A DNA stretch of 64,000 nucleotides from Anoplopoma fimbria (lineage: Eukaryota; Chordata; Actinopteri; Perciformes; Anoplopomatidae), in contig NC_072451.1 in the NCBI RefSeq assembly GCF_027596085.1, forward strand, positions 2,546,377-2,610,376, given 5' to 3'. A model generated the notes under the pieces. The model saw nothing but the letters and a program-made list of their open reading frames with translations, was not told where the DNA came from and ran no database searches. The translations under genes were made by a program, and so were the position numbers. Below, in pieces: positions 9,148-40,788 of the stretch. Every line of letters starts with the position of its first letter. Position 1 is the stretch's first letter.

Positions 9148-10824
9148 ATGGCTCAGCAAGGAATCCAGCTAGACCGGGAGAGCTTCTCTTGTTCCATCTG
9201 TCTGGATCTCCTGAAGGATCCGGTGACTATTCCCTGTGGACACAGCTACTGCATGAACTGTATTAAAACCCACTGGGATGAAGAGGATGAGAATAAACTC
9301 CACAGTTGTCCTCAGTGTAGGCAGACCTTCACACCGAGGCCTGTCCTGGGGAAAAACAACATGTTAGCAGATTTAGTAGAGCAACTGAAGAAGACTGGAC
9401 TCCAAGCTGCTCCTGCTGATCACTGCTATGCTGGACCTGAAGATGTGGCCTGTGATATCTGCACTGGGAGGAAACTAAAAGCCTTCAAGTCCTGTCTGGT
9501 GTGTCTGGTCTCTTACTGTGAGAAACACCTTCAGCCTCATTATGATGTATCTCAATTAAGAAAACACAAGCTGGTGGACCCCTCCAACAAGCTCCAGGAG
9601 AACATCTGCTCTCATCACGATGAGGTGATGAAGATGTTCTGTCGTACTGATCAGCAGTGTATCTGTTATCTCTGCCCTGTGGATGAACATAAAGGACACG
9701 ACACAGTCTCAGCTGCAGCAGAAAGGACTGAGAGGCAGAAAGAGCTGGAGGGGAGTCGACTAAACATCCAGCAGAGAATCCAGGACAGAGAGAAAGACGT
9801 GAAGCTGCTTCAACAGGAGGTGGAGGCTATCAACCGCTCTGCTGATAAAACAGTGGAGGACAGCGAGAAGATCTTCACCGAGCTGATCCGTCTCATGGAG
9901 AAAAGAAGCTCCGATGTGAAGCAGCAGGTCAGATCCCAGCAGAGAACTGAAGTGAGTCGAGTCAAAGAGCTTCAGGAGAAGATGGAGCAGGAGATCACTG
10001 AGCTGAAGAGGAACGACGCTGAGCTGCAGCAGCTCTCACACACAGAGGACCACAACCAGTTTCTACACAACTACCCCTCACTGTCAGCACTCAGTGAGTC
10101 TACAGACTCATCCAGCATCAACATCCGTCCTCTGCTCTACTTTGAGGAGGTGACAACAGCTGTGTCAGAAGTCAGAGATAAACTACAGGACGTCCTGAGA
10201 GAGAAATGGACCAAAGTCTCACTGACGGTGACTGACGTGAATGTTTTATTCTCACAATCAGAGCCCAAGACCAGAGCTGGATTCTTAAAATATTCACGTG
10301 AAATCACTCTGGATCCAAACACAGCAAGCAATTATCTGTTATTATCCGAGGGGAACAGAAAAGCAACATTAATGAGTCTACAAATGTCTTACCCTAGTCA
10401 CCCAGATAGATTCACTAACAGGTTACAGGTCCTGAGTAGAGAGAGTCTGACTGGACGTTGTTACTGGGAGGTGGAGTGGAGAGGAGGAGGAGTTTATGTA
10501 GCAGTCGCATACAAGAATATCAGCAGAAAAGGGGGCTGGGATGAATGTAGATTTGGACGGAATGACAAATCTTGGGCATTAAGATGTGACAATAAAAGTT
10601 ATGACTTTCGGTACAACAAAGTCCAAACTCCCGTCTCAGGTCCTCGGTCCTCCAGAGTAGGAGTGTACCTGGATCACAGTGCAGGTGTTCTGTCCTTCTA
10701 CAGCGTCTCTGAAACCATGACTCTCCTCCACAGAGTCCAGACCACATTCACTCAGCCTCTCCATGCTGGACTTATTATTTTTTATTCCTCTGGAGACACT
10801 GCTGAGTTCTGTGAATTCAAATAG
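9148..10824 (+). CDS. TRIM gene 3: RING-Bbox-Bbox-coiled coil-B30.2 E3 ligase (finTRIM / TRIM16-TRIM25-like)
   Basis: A complete intronless gene of 558 residues starting MAQQGIQLDR; the ATG stands in GAGAAAATGGC. The layout is the same as gene 2, with intact RING (CSIC, CGHSYC, CPQC) and intact zinc ligands in both B-boxes, followed by a coiled coil and a full PRY-SPRY ending TAEFCEFK. N-terminal two thirds are nearly identical to gene 2. Differences gather in B30.2 positions expected to be loops, including KGGWDEC (shared with gene 1) and the segment IIFYSSGD near the C-terminus. Predicted role: E3 ubiquitin ligase of innate immunity with its own ligand specificity. The subfamily label is uncertain. 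Confidence 0.92.
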   Translation: MAQQGIQLDRESFSCSICLDLLKDPVTIPCGHSYCMNCIKTHWDEEDENKLHSCPQCRQTFTPRPVLGKNNMLADLVEQLKKTGLQAAPADHCYAGPEDVACDICTGRKLKAFKSCLVCLVSYCEKHLQPHYDVSQLRKHKLVDPSNKLQENICSHHDEVMKMFCRTDQQCICYLCPVDEHKGHDTVSAAAERTERQKELEGSRLNIQQRIQDREKDVKLLQQEVEAINRSADKTVEDSEKIFTELIRLMEKRSSDVKQQVRSQQRTEVSRVKELQEKMEQEITELKRNDAELQQLSHTEDHNQFLHNYPSLSALSESTDSSSINIRPLLYFEEVTTAVSEVRDKLQDVLREKWTKVSLTVTDVNVLFSQSEPKTRAGFLKYSREITLDPNTASNYLLLSEGNRKATLMSLQMSYPSHPDRFTNRLQVLSRESLTGRCYWEVEWRGGGVYVAVAYKNISRKGGWDECRFGRNDKSWALRCDNKSYDFRYNKVQTPVSGPRSSRVGVYLDHSAGVLSFYSVSETMTLLHRVQTTFTQPLHAGLIIFYSSGDTAEFCEFK

Positions 10825-11088
10825 ACTGAAGTCATTTAAGGGTTAAATTCTGTGTCTTAACTCTTAATCTCATTTAGTCTCCATGTTTGTTTCTGAGAGC
10901 TGATTGTTGTGGCGTTTCTTCACTGCACAGAGATCAGCTGTCAGTCAAACATTCTGGTGGTACTTTGACATCTTCTCATTAGTTCTTCTGTAAATGTTTG
11001 ACTTTCTTTATGTGGCTCTCCTTCCTGTGTCTGTTTAGCCATGGAGGCTATCACTGCTCATGATGATGTCTGTTTACCTGAACTCACA
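10825..11088 (+). repeat. Duplicated 3' flank of TRIM gene 3
   Basis: Third copy of the 3' block seen at 358-615 and 5861-6117, again starting directly after the stop codon with ACTGAAGTCATTTAAGGGTT. Confidence 0.8.
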
Positions 11089-12728
11089 TTTCTCTGCATG
11101 AATGTGTAAACTTCTCTGAGCTCTAATTGATTCATAAATATTTGTATTGATGCGTTTATATTGTTTTTTTTCTTCAGAAGAAAAGTTCCAGGCCTTCCTT
11201 TATCCTAGATATGTTGCTGTCTTTGTGTAAATTTGTAAAGAAATCCATAAACCATTTACTTTTAAGTGTTTCGCAGACCTATGAGGTATTATAAAACTGT
11301 AGTAATCACGATCCTAATCATTAGGAAGATAATTCATTATTCTCTTTTACATAGCTGAGATTCTGTTCAACGATAATCATTTTGTGGGTGAAGTGAATCT
11401 GTACATGAAATCATTGATCAAGAGTCATTTAACAGACTTTAAGTAAGTCTGTGAACAAACTGAAGGTTTACATGATGAATAAACAAACATGGACGAAGTA
11501 TTTTCTTCTCCTCTTCATTTCAGGGTTTATTACAAAGCTGATGTAGAAAATGTGAAACATGTATGAGAGTTGATCTGAAGCAGTTTTCCTCCTGAAACAT
11601 CACAAAGTTCAGAGTTCATGTTTAGAGCAGAAGAGCATTTGTCAGTCAGTCTCTGTCCTTTAAAATTTCCTCATTAAAACAGCTTGGTCATTGAGAAATG
11701 AGCAGAGAATTATATCACTTGGTGCTTTTCACAAACAAGGGGTTGTTTGCGCACTATATCTATATAGAGGATTTATCCACCGACTTAATAACTTTAGAAG
11801 TAGTAATAATTAATTTGGTCAAGTTTGGGTGTGAAGAGGATTTGTTGAGTCCTGACACACATAAGACAACAGATATTGTGAAGTTGATTCTCTACATTTT
11901 GTTAAAAATGTCACAATGTTGTTAAATCAGAATTCAAGAAGTCAGAGAAAATTTTAACCCACAGCCTGAAGTCTTGCATTCCCAAAATACTATTTACAAC
12001 CTGAGAACTGATATGAATACTTTTTGTAAAGTGGAAGCTCTTCTCTACCATCTTTCCAATGTCACCTGAACGCAGCATCAGTGTTACAATTTGGGACTCC
12101 TGTGAAAAAACTGACATAATGTAATGTTACATTTAAATGTCTCTTTACTGATATTGCTTGAAATTGCTAAAGATTGGTGAAGTTTGTACATGTCTTCCTG
12201 CAGTGAACATCACAGCAGGTTAACAGGTGAAATGTGAAAACTGAAGCACAACACAAGAGGGCGCCTTCATCCTGATAACCAGGGATGTAGTGGAGGTTAG
12301 AGCACGAAAACTCAGTTTGTCTATAGATTTAGTTAAGAACATATTTTTAGGCAAATAAGATACGATTTATAATAAAAATGCAATGTCTCATATGTCATGG
12401 TTACTGCTGTGAAACTGATTTAAATCATTAGGAATTCATGATTAAAGAGAAATAAAGTGTAGAACGTATTGTCTTTGTCTTTACATCAACAGCAGTTATT
12501 ATTCCTCAAAATCTTAAACTACTACATTACAATTATTGTAAAAGTTAAACATCTAAATCTGACTGCTTTACATTGGAACACAATATCTATTTGTGAAAGA
12601 GATCCCATGAAGATTTAACCTCCTAAAACCCGAAGTGACCACTGTTACAATCAAGAAATGAGCTCTCTTGTAAAATGAATAATTAGATAAAATGTTTGAC
12701 ACAGTCCCTCTCTCTCTCAAACTACTAT
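11089..12728. other. Intergenic region between TRIM genes 3 and 4
   Basis: It contains further duplicated 3' flank: about 11340-11385 matches the region behind gene 1, and 11455-11625 the region behind gene 2. AATAAA at 12451-12456 is a possible poly(A) signal. The short open frames here show no known domain. The rest is unrecognised AT-rich sequence. Confidence 0.55.
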
Positions 12729-12970
12729 TCTTCCTGGAATGAATTGTAACTTGATAACCGCTCCCTCTTCTTCCTGCTCTCAAACACAGTGAGCTCCACT
12801 CTGTCTTTATGTCCTTGTTCCCTCCCCTTCAGATCTACAGTCTGACGATGGGTGTAACCAACATGTGTTGAAGTGCAGCAGCTGACAGGTCCCATTCACT
12901 ACCACACACAAACTGGTTTCAACTATGAGGAAGTGAAAAGCAGACAGTCGTTGAGCAACTGAGAGGTGAA
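12729..12970 (+). promoter_or_regulatory. Upstream / 5'UTR region of TRIM gene 4
   Basis: Conserved with 3914-4183 upstream of gene 2. It has CTTGATAACCGCTCCCTCTT, ACACAGTGAGCTCCACTCTG, the pyrimidine run ending CCCTCCCCTTCAG, and AAGTGAAA at 12931-12938, an IRF-type core 40 bases before the ATG. The conserved spacing supports a regulatory or 5'UTR role; no experiment is available. Confidence 0.5.
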
Positions 12971-14653
12971 ATGGCGCAGAAAGGAGTTCAGCTGGACCGT
13001 GAGAGCTTCTCTTGTTCCATCTGTCTGGATCTCCTGAAGGTTCCGGTGACTATTCACTGTGGACACAGCTACTGCATGAACTGTATTAAAACCCACTGGG
13101 ATGAAGAGGATGGGAAGAAACTCCACAGCTGTCCTCAGTGTAGGCAGACCTTCACACCGAGGCCTGTCCTGTTGAAAAACACCATGTTGGCAGATTTAGT
13201 GGAGCAACTGAAGAAGACTGGACTCCAAGCTGCTCCTGCTGATCACTGCTATGCTGGACCTGAAGATGTGGCCTGTGATGTCTGCACTGGGAGGAAACTG
13301 AAAGCTGTCAAGTCCTGTCTGATGTGTCTGGCTTCTTACTGTGAGAAACACCTTCAGTCTCACTATGAATCAGCTCCATTTAAGAAACACAAGCTGGTGG
13401 ACCCCTCCAAGAAGCTTCAGGAGAACATCTGCTCTCGTCACGATGAGGTGATGAAGATGTTCTGTCGTACTGATCAGCAGTGTATCTGTTATCTCTGCCC
13501 TGTGAATGAACATAAAGGACACGACACAGTCTCAGCTGCTGCAGAAAGGACTGAGAGGCAGAGAGAGCTGGAGGTGAGTCGACTAAACATCCAGCAGAGA
13601 ATCCAGGACAGAGAGAAAGACGTGAAGCTGCTTCAACAGGAGGTGGAGGCCGTCAACCGCTCTGCTGATAAAACAGTGGAGGACAGCGAGAAGATCTTCA
13701 CCGAGCTGATCCGTCTCATGGAGAAAAGAAGCTCCGATGTGAAGCAGCAGGTCAGATCCCAGCAGAGAACTGAAGTGAGTCGAGTCAAAGAGCTTCAGGA
13801 GAAGATGGAGCAGGAGATCGCTGAGCTGAAGAGGAACGACGCTGAGCTGCAGCAGCTCTCACACACAGAGGACCACAACCAGTTTCTACACAACTACCCC
13901 TCACTGTCAGCACTCAGTGAGTCTACAGACTCATCCAGCATCAGCATCCGTCCACTGCAGTACTTTGAGGAGGTGACAACAGCGGTTTCAGAAGTCAGAG
14001 ATAAACTACAGGACGTCCTGAGAGAGAAATGGACAAACATTGTACTGACAGTGACTGAAGTGGATGTTTTACTGTCAAATTCACAATCAGAACCCAAGAC
14101 CAGAACAGGATTCTTAAAATATTCACGTAAAATAACACTGGATAAAAACACAGCAAACACACATCTGTTATTATCTGAGGGGAACAGAAAAGCAACATTA
14201 ATGAGACAACAGCAGTCTTACTCTAGTCAGCCAGACAGATTCTCTTATTGGCATCAGGTCCTGAGTAGAGAGAGTCTGACTGGACGTTGTTACTGGGAGG
14301 TGGAGTGGAGAGGAGATAAAGTTTTTGTGGCAGTCGCATACAAAATTATCAGCCGGACTGGGAGCTCAACTGAATGTGTATTTGGACTCAATAACAAATC
14401 TTGGGCATTAAGATGTGACGAAAACAGTTATATGTTTTGGTACAACAGTGTCCAAACTCCCGTCTCAGGTCCTCTCTCCTCCAGAGTAGGAGTGTACCTG
14501 GATCACAGTGCAGGTGTTCTGTCCTTCTACAGCGTCTCTGAAACCATGACTCTCCTCCATAGAGTCCAGACCACATTCACTCAGCCTCTCCATGCTGGAC
14601 TTTGGCTTCTTTATTCGTCTGGAAACACTGCTGAGTTCTGTAAACTCAAATAG
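12971..14653 (+). CDS. TRIM gene 4: RING-Bbox-Bbox-coiled coil-B30.2 E3 ligase (finTRIM / TRIM16-TRIM25-like)
   Basis: A complete intronless gene of 560 residues starting MAQKGVQLDR, with the same domain order as genes 2 and 3. RING zinc ligands are kept, but two residues conserved in the sisters are changed between them: LLKDPVTIPC reads LLKVPVTIHC. These changes flank the zinc-binding loop and may alter E2 contact. Two extra residues (SN in LLSNSQSEP) sit just before B30.2. B30.2 is the TGSS type, shared with gene 2, and the upstream region is also gene-2-like. The 3' flank is largely different from the other copies. Likely an E3 ubiquitin ligase. Confidence 0.92.
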   Translation: MAQKGVQLDRESFSCSICLDLLKVPVTIHCGHSYCMNCIKTHWDEEDGKKLHSCPQCRQTFTPRPVLLKNTMLADLVEQLKKTGLQAAPADHCYAGPEDVACDVCTGRKLKAVKSCLMCLASYCEKHLQSHYESAPFKKHKLVDPSKKLQENICSRHDEVMKMFCRTDQQCICYLCPVNEHKGHDTVSAAAERTERQRELEVSRLNIQQRIQDREKDVKLLQQEVEAVNRSADKTVEDSEKIFTELIRLMEKRSSDVKQQVRSQQRTEVSRVKELQEKMEQEIAELKRNDAELQQLSHTEDHNQFLHNYPSLSALSESTDSSSISIRPLQYFEEVTTAVSEVRDKLQDVLREKWTNIVLTVTEVDVLLSNSQSEPKTRTGFLKYSRKITLDKNTANTHLLLSEGNRKATLMRQQQSYSSQPDRFSYWHQVLSRESLTGRCYWEVEWRGDKVFVAVAYKIISRTGSSTECVFGLNNKSWALRCDENSYMFWYNSVQTPVSGPLSSRVGVYLDHSAGVLSFYSVSETMTLLHRVQTTFTQPLHAGLWLLYSSGNTAEFCKLK

Positions 14654-14857
14654 ACAGAACTTCTAAAAGGGACAGTATCTTAAATTCCGTGTTTATTGAT
14701 TTTTGGTCATTTTGTATTCATGTTTGTCGCTGAGAGTGGGTTGTTGCGTCATTTCCTCACTTGATTTATTTACTTAATGGGGAACAAAAATGGCATCCAT
14801 TTACCTTTTTTTTTTTAAATGCTTGTAATGTCACAGTAGCACCGTCTATATGACTAT

Positions 14858-15397
14858 ACAGTACCAGTCAAAAGTTTGGACACACCTTCTCATTCAATGG
14901 TTTTTCTTTATTTTCATTTTCATTTTTTCTACATTGTTGACTGTGTTTGAGCACCAAGCATCATTATGTATTTTATTTTATTGTATAATATCTTTATTCG
15001 AAATATGCAAGGACTCAAGGATTCAACAAACACATGACAAACAAAACAAAAACAGTAGTACATTCCTGGAGTTAAGTTTGGACACACCTTCTCATTCAAC
15101 TACTTTGAAGAATCTAAAATATAAAACATATTCTGGTTTGTTGAGCATTTATTTGTTTACCATATGATTCCACATGTGTTCCTTCATAGTTTGGATGTCT
15201 TCAATATTAATCTGCAATGTACTACCCTGAGCCTTCCTCGTAGCACTTATTGTATTCGTATCAGTTCGTTGCACTTATTGTTTTCGTAGTAATAAAAAAA
15301 TACATTGAACTCATTCAATGTAATGTAATGGTTTTTCTTTATTTTTATTCTACATTGTAGATTTAGTACCAGACTTTTGACTGGTACTGTACATATA

Positions 15398-15428
<31 letters not shown>

Positions 15429-15457
15429 TTATATAAATACATACGTATATTTATATG

Positions 15458-15491
<34 letters not shown>

Positions 15492-15521
15492 TACATATAT
15501 TTATAGATAATACATACTAAT

Positions 15522-15607
<86 letters not shown>

Positions 15608-15925
15608 GGATATATATATAATATATATATATATTCTTCAAAGTAGTTGAATGAGAAGGTGTGTCCAAACTTTTGACTGGTACTGTACATATATACATAT
15701 ATTTATATAAATACATATATTTATATAGATAGATAGATAGATGGATAGATAGATAGATATACATATATTTATAGATAATACATAATAATATATATAATAA
15801 TATATATATTCTTCAAAGTAGTTGAATGAGAAGGTGTGTCCTTATGATTTAAATAAATAAAAAAACCCAGGAATGTCCTCCTGTTTTTGTTTTGTTTGTG
15901 TTTGTTGAATCCTTAACACAGCCAA
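14858..15925. mobile_element. Decayed Tc1-like element with nested inverted copies
   Basis: The terminal motif CAGTACCAGTCAAAAGTTTG begins near 14860. Inverted versions (TTTTGACTGGTACTGTA) occur near 15377 and 15673, and a truncated one (TTGAATGAGAAGGTGTGTCC) near 15822. The internal text CATATGATTCCACATGTGTT with CTTCAAAGTAGTTGAATGAG matches my recollection of the ends of teleost Tc1 transposons. The segments near 15008-15066 and 15868-15915 are reverse complements (AAGGATTCAACAAACACA), giving an outer palindrome of about 0.9 kb. No transposase frame survives. GATA repeats fill the middle. Confidence 0.7.
15461..15606. repeat. (GATA)n microsatellite with (TA)n flanks
   Basis: GATA tetranucleotide runs at about 15461-15490 and 15519-15606, with a further short run at 15725-15760, separated by ATATATAC and TATATTTATA stretches. 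They lie inside the Tc1-like palindrome. Confidence 0.9.
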
Positions 15926-15929
15926 GGCA

Positions 15930-16310
15930 TGCCCCGCCCTCCTCTGCTTCTGATTGGTCCACCCCGATATCCCTAACCAATCCCTAACCAATCCAACCGA
16001 CGCAGACAACAACCCCCAGCCAATCAGAACCCGAGGAGGGCGGGGCCACGTAGCGGCGTGGTGCAGTACCGCCTCCCCGCCACTAGAGTCCTCCCCTCAC
16101 CCGCTGCAGTGGCCTCCGGTGGCGCTGTCTGTGTTTACCTTCCCGTTCCCTACCCTGCTTCTCACCGTGTAGCCCTCCGCTGGACAAACACACACACAAA
16201 AAACAGCCTGTTAACCAGCCTGGAAACAGACTAAATGTGACCCGCCTCGCCTTCGGTCCTTCCTGGATGTTTCTGCAACAGTTTCGGTTGGTGACACTGT
16301 GAAAATAAAG
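15930..16310 (+). promoter_or_regulatory. ZMYND11: ZMYND11 promoter and probable non-coding exon 1
   Basis: A GC-rich segment with many CpG sits between the transposon remnant and AT-rich intron. It holds an inverted CCAAT box (ATTGG, 15953-15957), CCAAT at 15977, 15988 and 16020, and a GC box GGGCGGGG at 16038-16045, as in a TATA-less housekeeping promoter. A strong 5' splice site, AATAAAG|GTGAGTTTTG, ends the probable first exon at 16310. Since the first recognisable coding exon starts at 19647, exon 1 is taken as 5'UTR. The transcription start was not determined; it is probably around 16050-16150. Confidence 0.6.
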
Positions 16311-16589
16311 GTGAGTTTTGACGTCAAAACGCTGCTTTTAGCCAGGTTAGCTTTAGCCGAGTTAGCTTAGCTTGTAGCCTCTCCCTGTCCCGTGATGGCG
16401 GCCTCCAAAACAAACACGCAGCGGGCTGTCTGTGAGCTGTCTGTGGGCTGTCTGTGGATGTCTGTGGCTGTCTGTGGGCTCCAGGTGAGGAGCAGGCTGG
16501 AGATCAGACAGGCTCACTGACAGGTGAGCTAGCTTAGCTTTAGCATTAGCTAGAGCTAAAGCTAATGCTAGCAGTCCCCGTGGCCTTCC

Positions 16590-17170
16590 TTACACACTGT
16601 ACACACTATATATACTATATATACTACTCTATACTATATATACTACTACTACACACTGTACACACTATACATACTATATATACTACAGTATACTATATAT
16701 ACTACTACTACTACTACACACTGTACATACTATACATACTATATATACTACTGTATACTATATATACTACTACTACACACTGTACATACTATACACACTG
16801 TACATACTATATATATATATATATATACACTACTATATACTACTACATACTGTACTGTGATAGTACTACTATATACTATACATACTACTGTATACTAATA
16901 TATACTACTACTACACACTACATACTATACTATATACTATATATACTATTATATACTACTATACACACTACTATATACTATTATATACTATTACATACTA
17001 CTGTATACTATATATACTACTACTACACACTGTACATACTATATATACTACTATATACTATATATAGTATACACACTGTACATACTATACTATGATAGTA
17101 CTACTATATACTATATATACTATATATACTATTATATACTACTACACACTGTACTATGATAGTATTACTA
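16590..17170. repeat. AT-rich simple repeat (TATACTACTAC / CACACTGTACATACTA)
   Basis: Irregular iterations of ATATACTACTACTACACACTG and CATACTATATATAC fill nearly 600 bp. It merges on the right into the CATACTATACTATGA satellite. Confidence 0.85.
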
Positions 17171-17535
17171 CATACTAGACTATGTTTTTTCTATATTTTT
17201 ACGACATACTAAACTATGATATTTTTACGACATACTATACTATGAGTTTATTACGACATACTATACTATGATAGTATTACTACATACTATACTATGACTT
17301 TTTTTGACATACTATACTATGATATTTTTACGAAATACTATACAATGACTTTTTTTCTGACATACTATACTATGATTTTATTATGACATACTATGACTAT
17401 TTGTACGACATACTAAACTATGATATTTTTCTGACATACTATACTATGAGTTTATTACGACATACTATACTATGATAGTATTACTACATACTAGACTATG
17501 ACTATTTTTACGACATACTTTACTTTGACTTTCTT
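17171..17535 (+). repeat. CATACTATACTATGA satellite, copy 1 (ZMYND11 intron 1)
   Basis: Repeats of about 40-50 bases built from ACGACATACTATACTATGA followed by T-rich spacers. The same family forms the array at 45690-47160 and, inverted, a short array at 50400-50590. Confidence 0.8.
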
Positions 17536-19666
17536 TCATATCATGACTATCAGGGATGATTGAAGTGGAGTCACGTTTGCAGGAGCTCGCTGTGTAGTCA
17601 GACACTGTGTAGTCTCATTGTTTTCCCCTCGGAGCCACAAACCCCTCTCAACCCTGTGTCGCCCTAATTGCCTCCAGTGTAACGCACCTTTCCTAATTGA
17701 TTGGGGAGCACGCTGGCGCCGTTCTGTCATCGTGAAGTGTGAGCTCTCTGGAGACATAGGTGTGCAGGCCGGAGTGGCCATGGCACAGGTGTCCCTCCTT
17801 CATGCCTGCTGCACTTGACACAATTGGGGGGGGGGGGGGTTCACATTACTCCCTGCCACCTTACTGCTCTCATCCCATTTATTTTCTTCTTCAGCTTTTT
17901 AGTGACGCTGAGAAGTCTGCAGAACTACCTGATTTTCAATGTCTCACCTTGCCTCTTATAAACACGATTGCTGTGATGTTTTAAACGGAATTGGGTGGAA
18001 AATGTTGATCCACCTCATCTCCTCGTTCTGCGTAGTACACTGTGAGGTATTACCTTGGATAATCACAGAAAAAGCTTTTATTTAACAATTTGCGTAGTGA
18101 CAAAAATGTAAAATTCAGTTTCTCCTCCTGGAGAGCATAGTTGGAAATAATCAATTTAGCATATCCAGAATGAAAAGTGTTGTCTTATTTGTAATTATTA
18201 TTATTTATTTTTCTGTACAGTTTATTCCCGATTTCTGCACTTTCCAGCACTTTTATTTCATTTTATACTTTGTTAAATTCCAAAATAAATAGTTAGATTT
18301 GTAACCATTTAAACAAAGAATTAAAAATTTCATAGAGATGGACGATTTTGTCATATTGAGGCCTAAAGGAATCCAGATGGTGACAATGAGTGCTTAAGAT
18401 GAGCCTACCATGTAACTTTAATATCAGATTTATCAGGCTTACATTTGTGTACCTAAACCCAGGCTCAGCTCTAGTCTCTACCAGTCCCAAAAACTAATAT
18501 ATTACATTTCTAGTCAAGATTTGTTGCCTGTTTGCTGCCAGTGACCACCTGTTATGTGTTGATAGTCGCGTTGCGTGATTTGCTTATTTGCTCTCAACAC
18601 CAAATATGTTCCTCACATGTTTTTCTTTCACCCTCCACCCAGACTTCATACTCAAATGAGAAAAGTGTGAAGATGAAACATCTGTCGCAGCCATTGCTCA
18701 CACAAAGAGCACTCAAGCTTAGCCTCCCTCCTTCGCATTAAAAAATGCTCCGGGCATTATTATGGCTGCGATTTATGAAAGTGACATCTTCAGTTTCACG
18801 GATGGTTAAGAGGAGGACCGCGTAAAATCGGATTGGAAGATATTCAGGGAAGGCCATGCCTGTGCACCCCAGTTAAGAGGCAGCCGGTATTATTCCAAAC
18901 CTTTTGAAGGTCTCTTAAGAGATTTCCTTGTTGTATTCCCTCTCTTTTCTGAGCGTCCAGCACCACACTACTGTATTTGATTTCCACATGTCCCAGAAGG
19001 AAATGGTCTGTTAAGAATGTCCTCTGGATGATAACAAGACATGATATCATTATGTCTTATGTGTAATCAATTCTCAACAGGAGGAATATGATTTAAATGT
19101 ATGCATGTTTTTTAATATATGGCGCTTGGATAGGACACTTCGGCATGATTCTAAATTGATGTCTGCAGCAGAGAGGCGTTTGTCGCTTCAGTCGCTTTTA
19201 AACATGATTATCGAGGAAGTTTTGCTTTACATATTAAAACAGATTTAACTCAGTTTAACAATTATAAAGTGTTAGGATGTGTTACAAGTTTCCGCTTGGA
19301 AGAGTAACAACAGCTGAACAAACTAAGGAGGGAAAAAGGCAACAAAAAGCTCAGCTTACACACCTTGTCACCCTTATAAATTCCCTTTATGTCTTTCAAT
19401 AATATTTGGATAATACAAAATGTAGTTTGGCTTCTGGTTTCAAACAGCACAGTCGGCAGAAGCTTTAAAGCCTTATTAATCTTCTTTAATGTGAGGTGTT
19501 GATTAAGTCAAACCGTACCAGTGGTATTATTTTAATGGTAGTACTGCTACTATTAAGTATGTGGCTGTATTTTGGTATCTTTTCATTTCATCAGCTGATT
19601 TTTTTTATATTTTTTTCCCTTGTTGTTGCTGTCCCCCCCCCCACAGTTGAGATGAATAAGGAAATC

Positions 19667-40788
<21,122 letters not shown>

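Larger units (their letters stand above)
16311..19646 (+). other. ZMYND11: ZMYND11 intron 1
   Basis: The left part is still CpG-rich. It contains short repeats of CTGTCTGTGGGCTG (about 16420-16480), another possible donor CCAG|GTGAGG at 16485, and a palindrome-prone AGCTTTAGCATTAGCT / AGCTAATGCT stretch (16525-16575). An alternative first exon ending at 16484 is possible. Then follow the TATACTAC-rich repeat and the satellite listed separately. From 17540 to 19620 I see no gene; a 13-base G run lies at about 17826. The acceptor is a C-rich tract ending CCACAG at 19646. Confidence 0.5.

Noticed and set aside
15954..16172. 72-codon frame in the ZMYND11 promoter
   Set aside because: It overlaps CCAAT and GC boxes, and ZMYND11 homologues start at the later exon.
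16565..17095. 176-codon open frame rich in Y, I and T
   Set aside because: It arises from TATACTAC repeats and has no domain or conservation.
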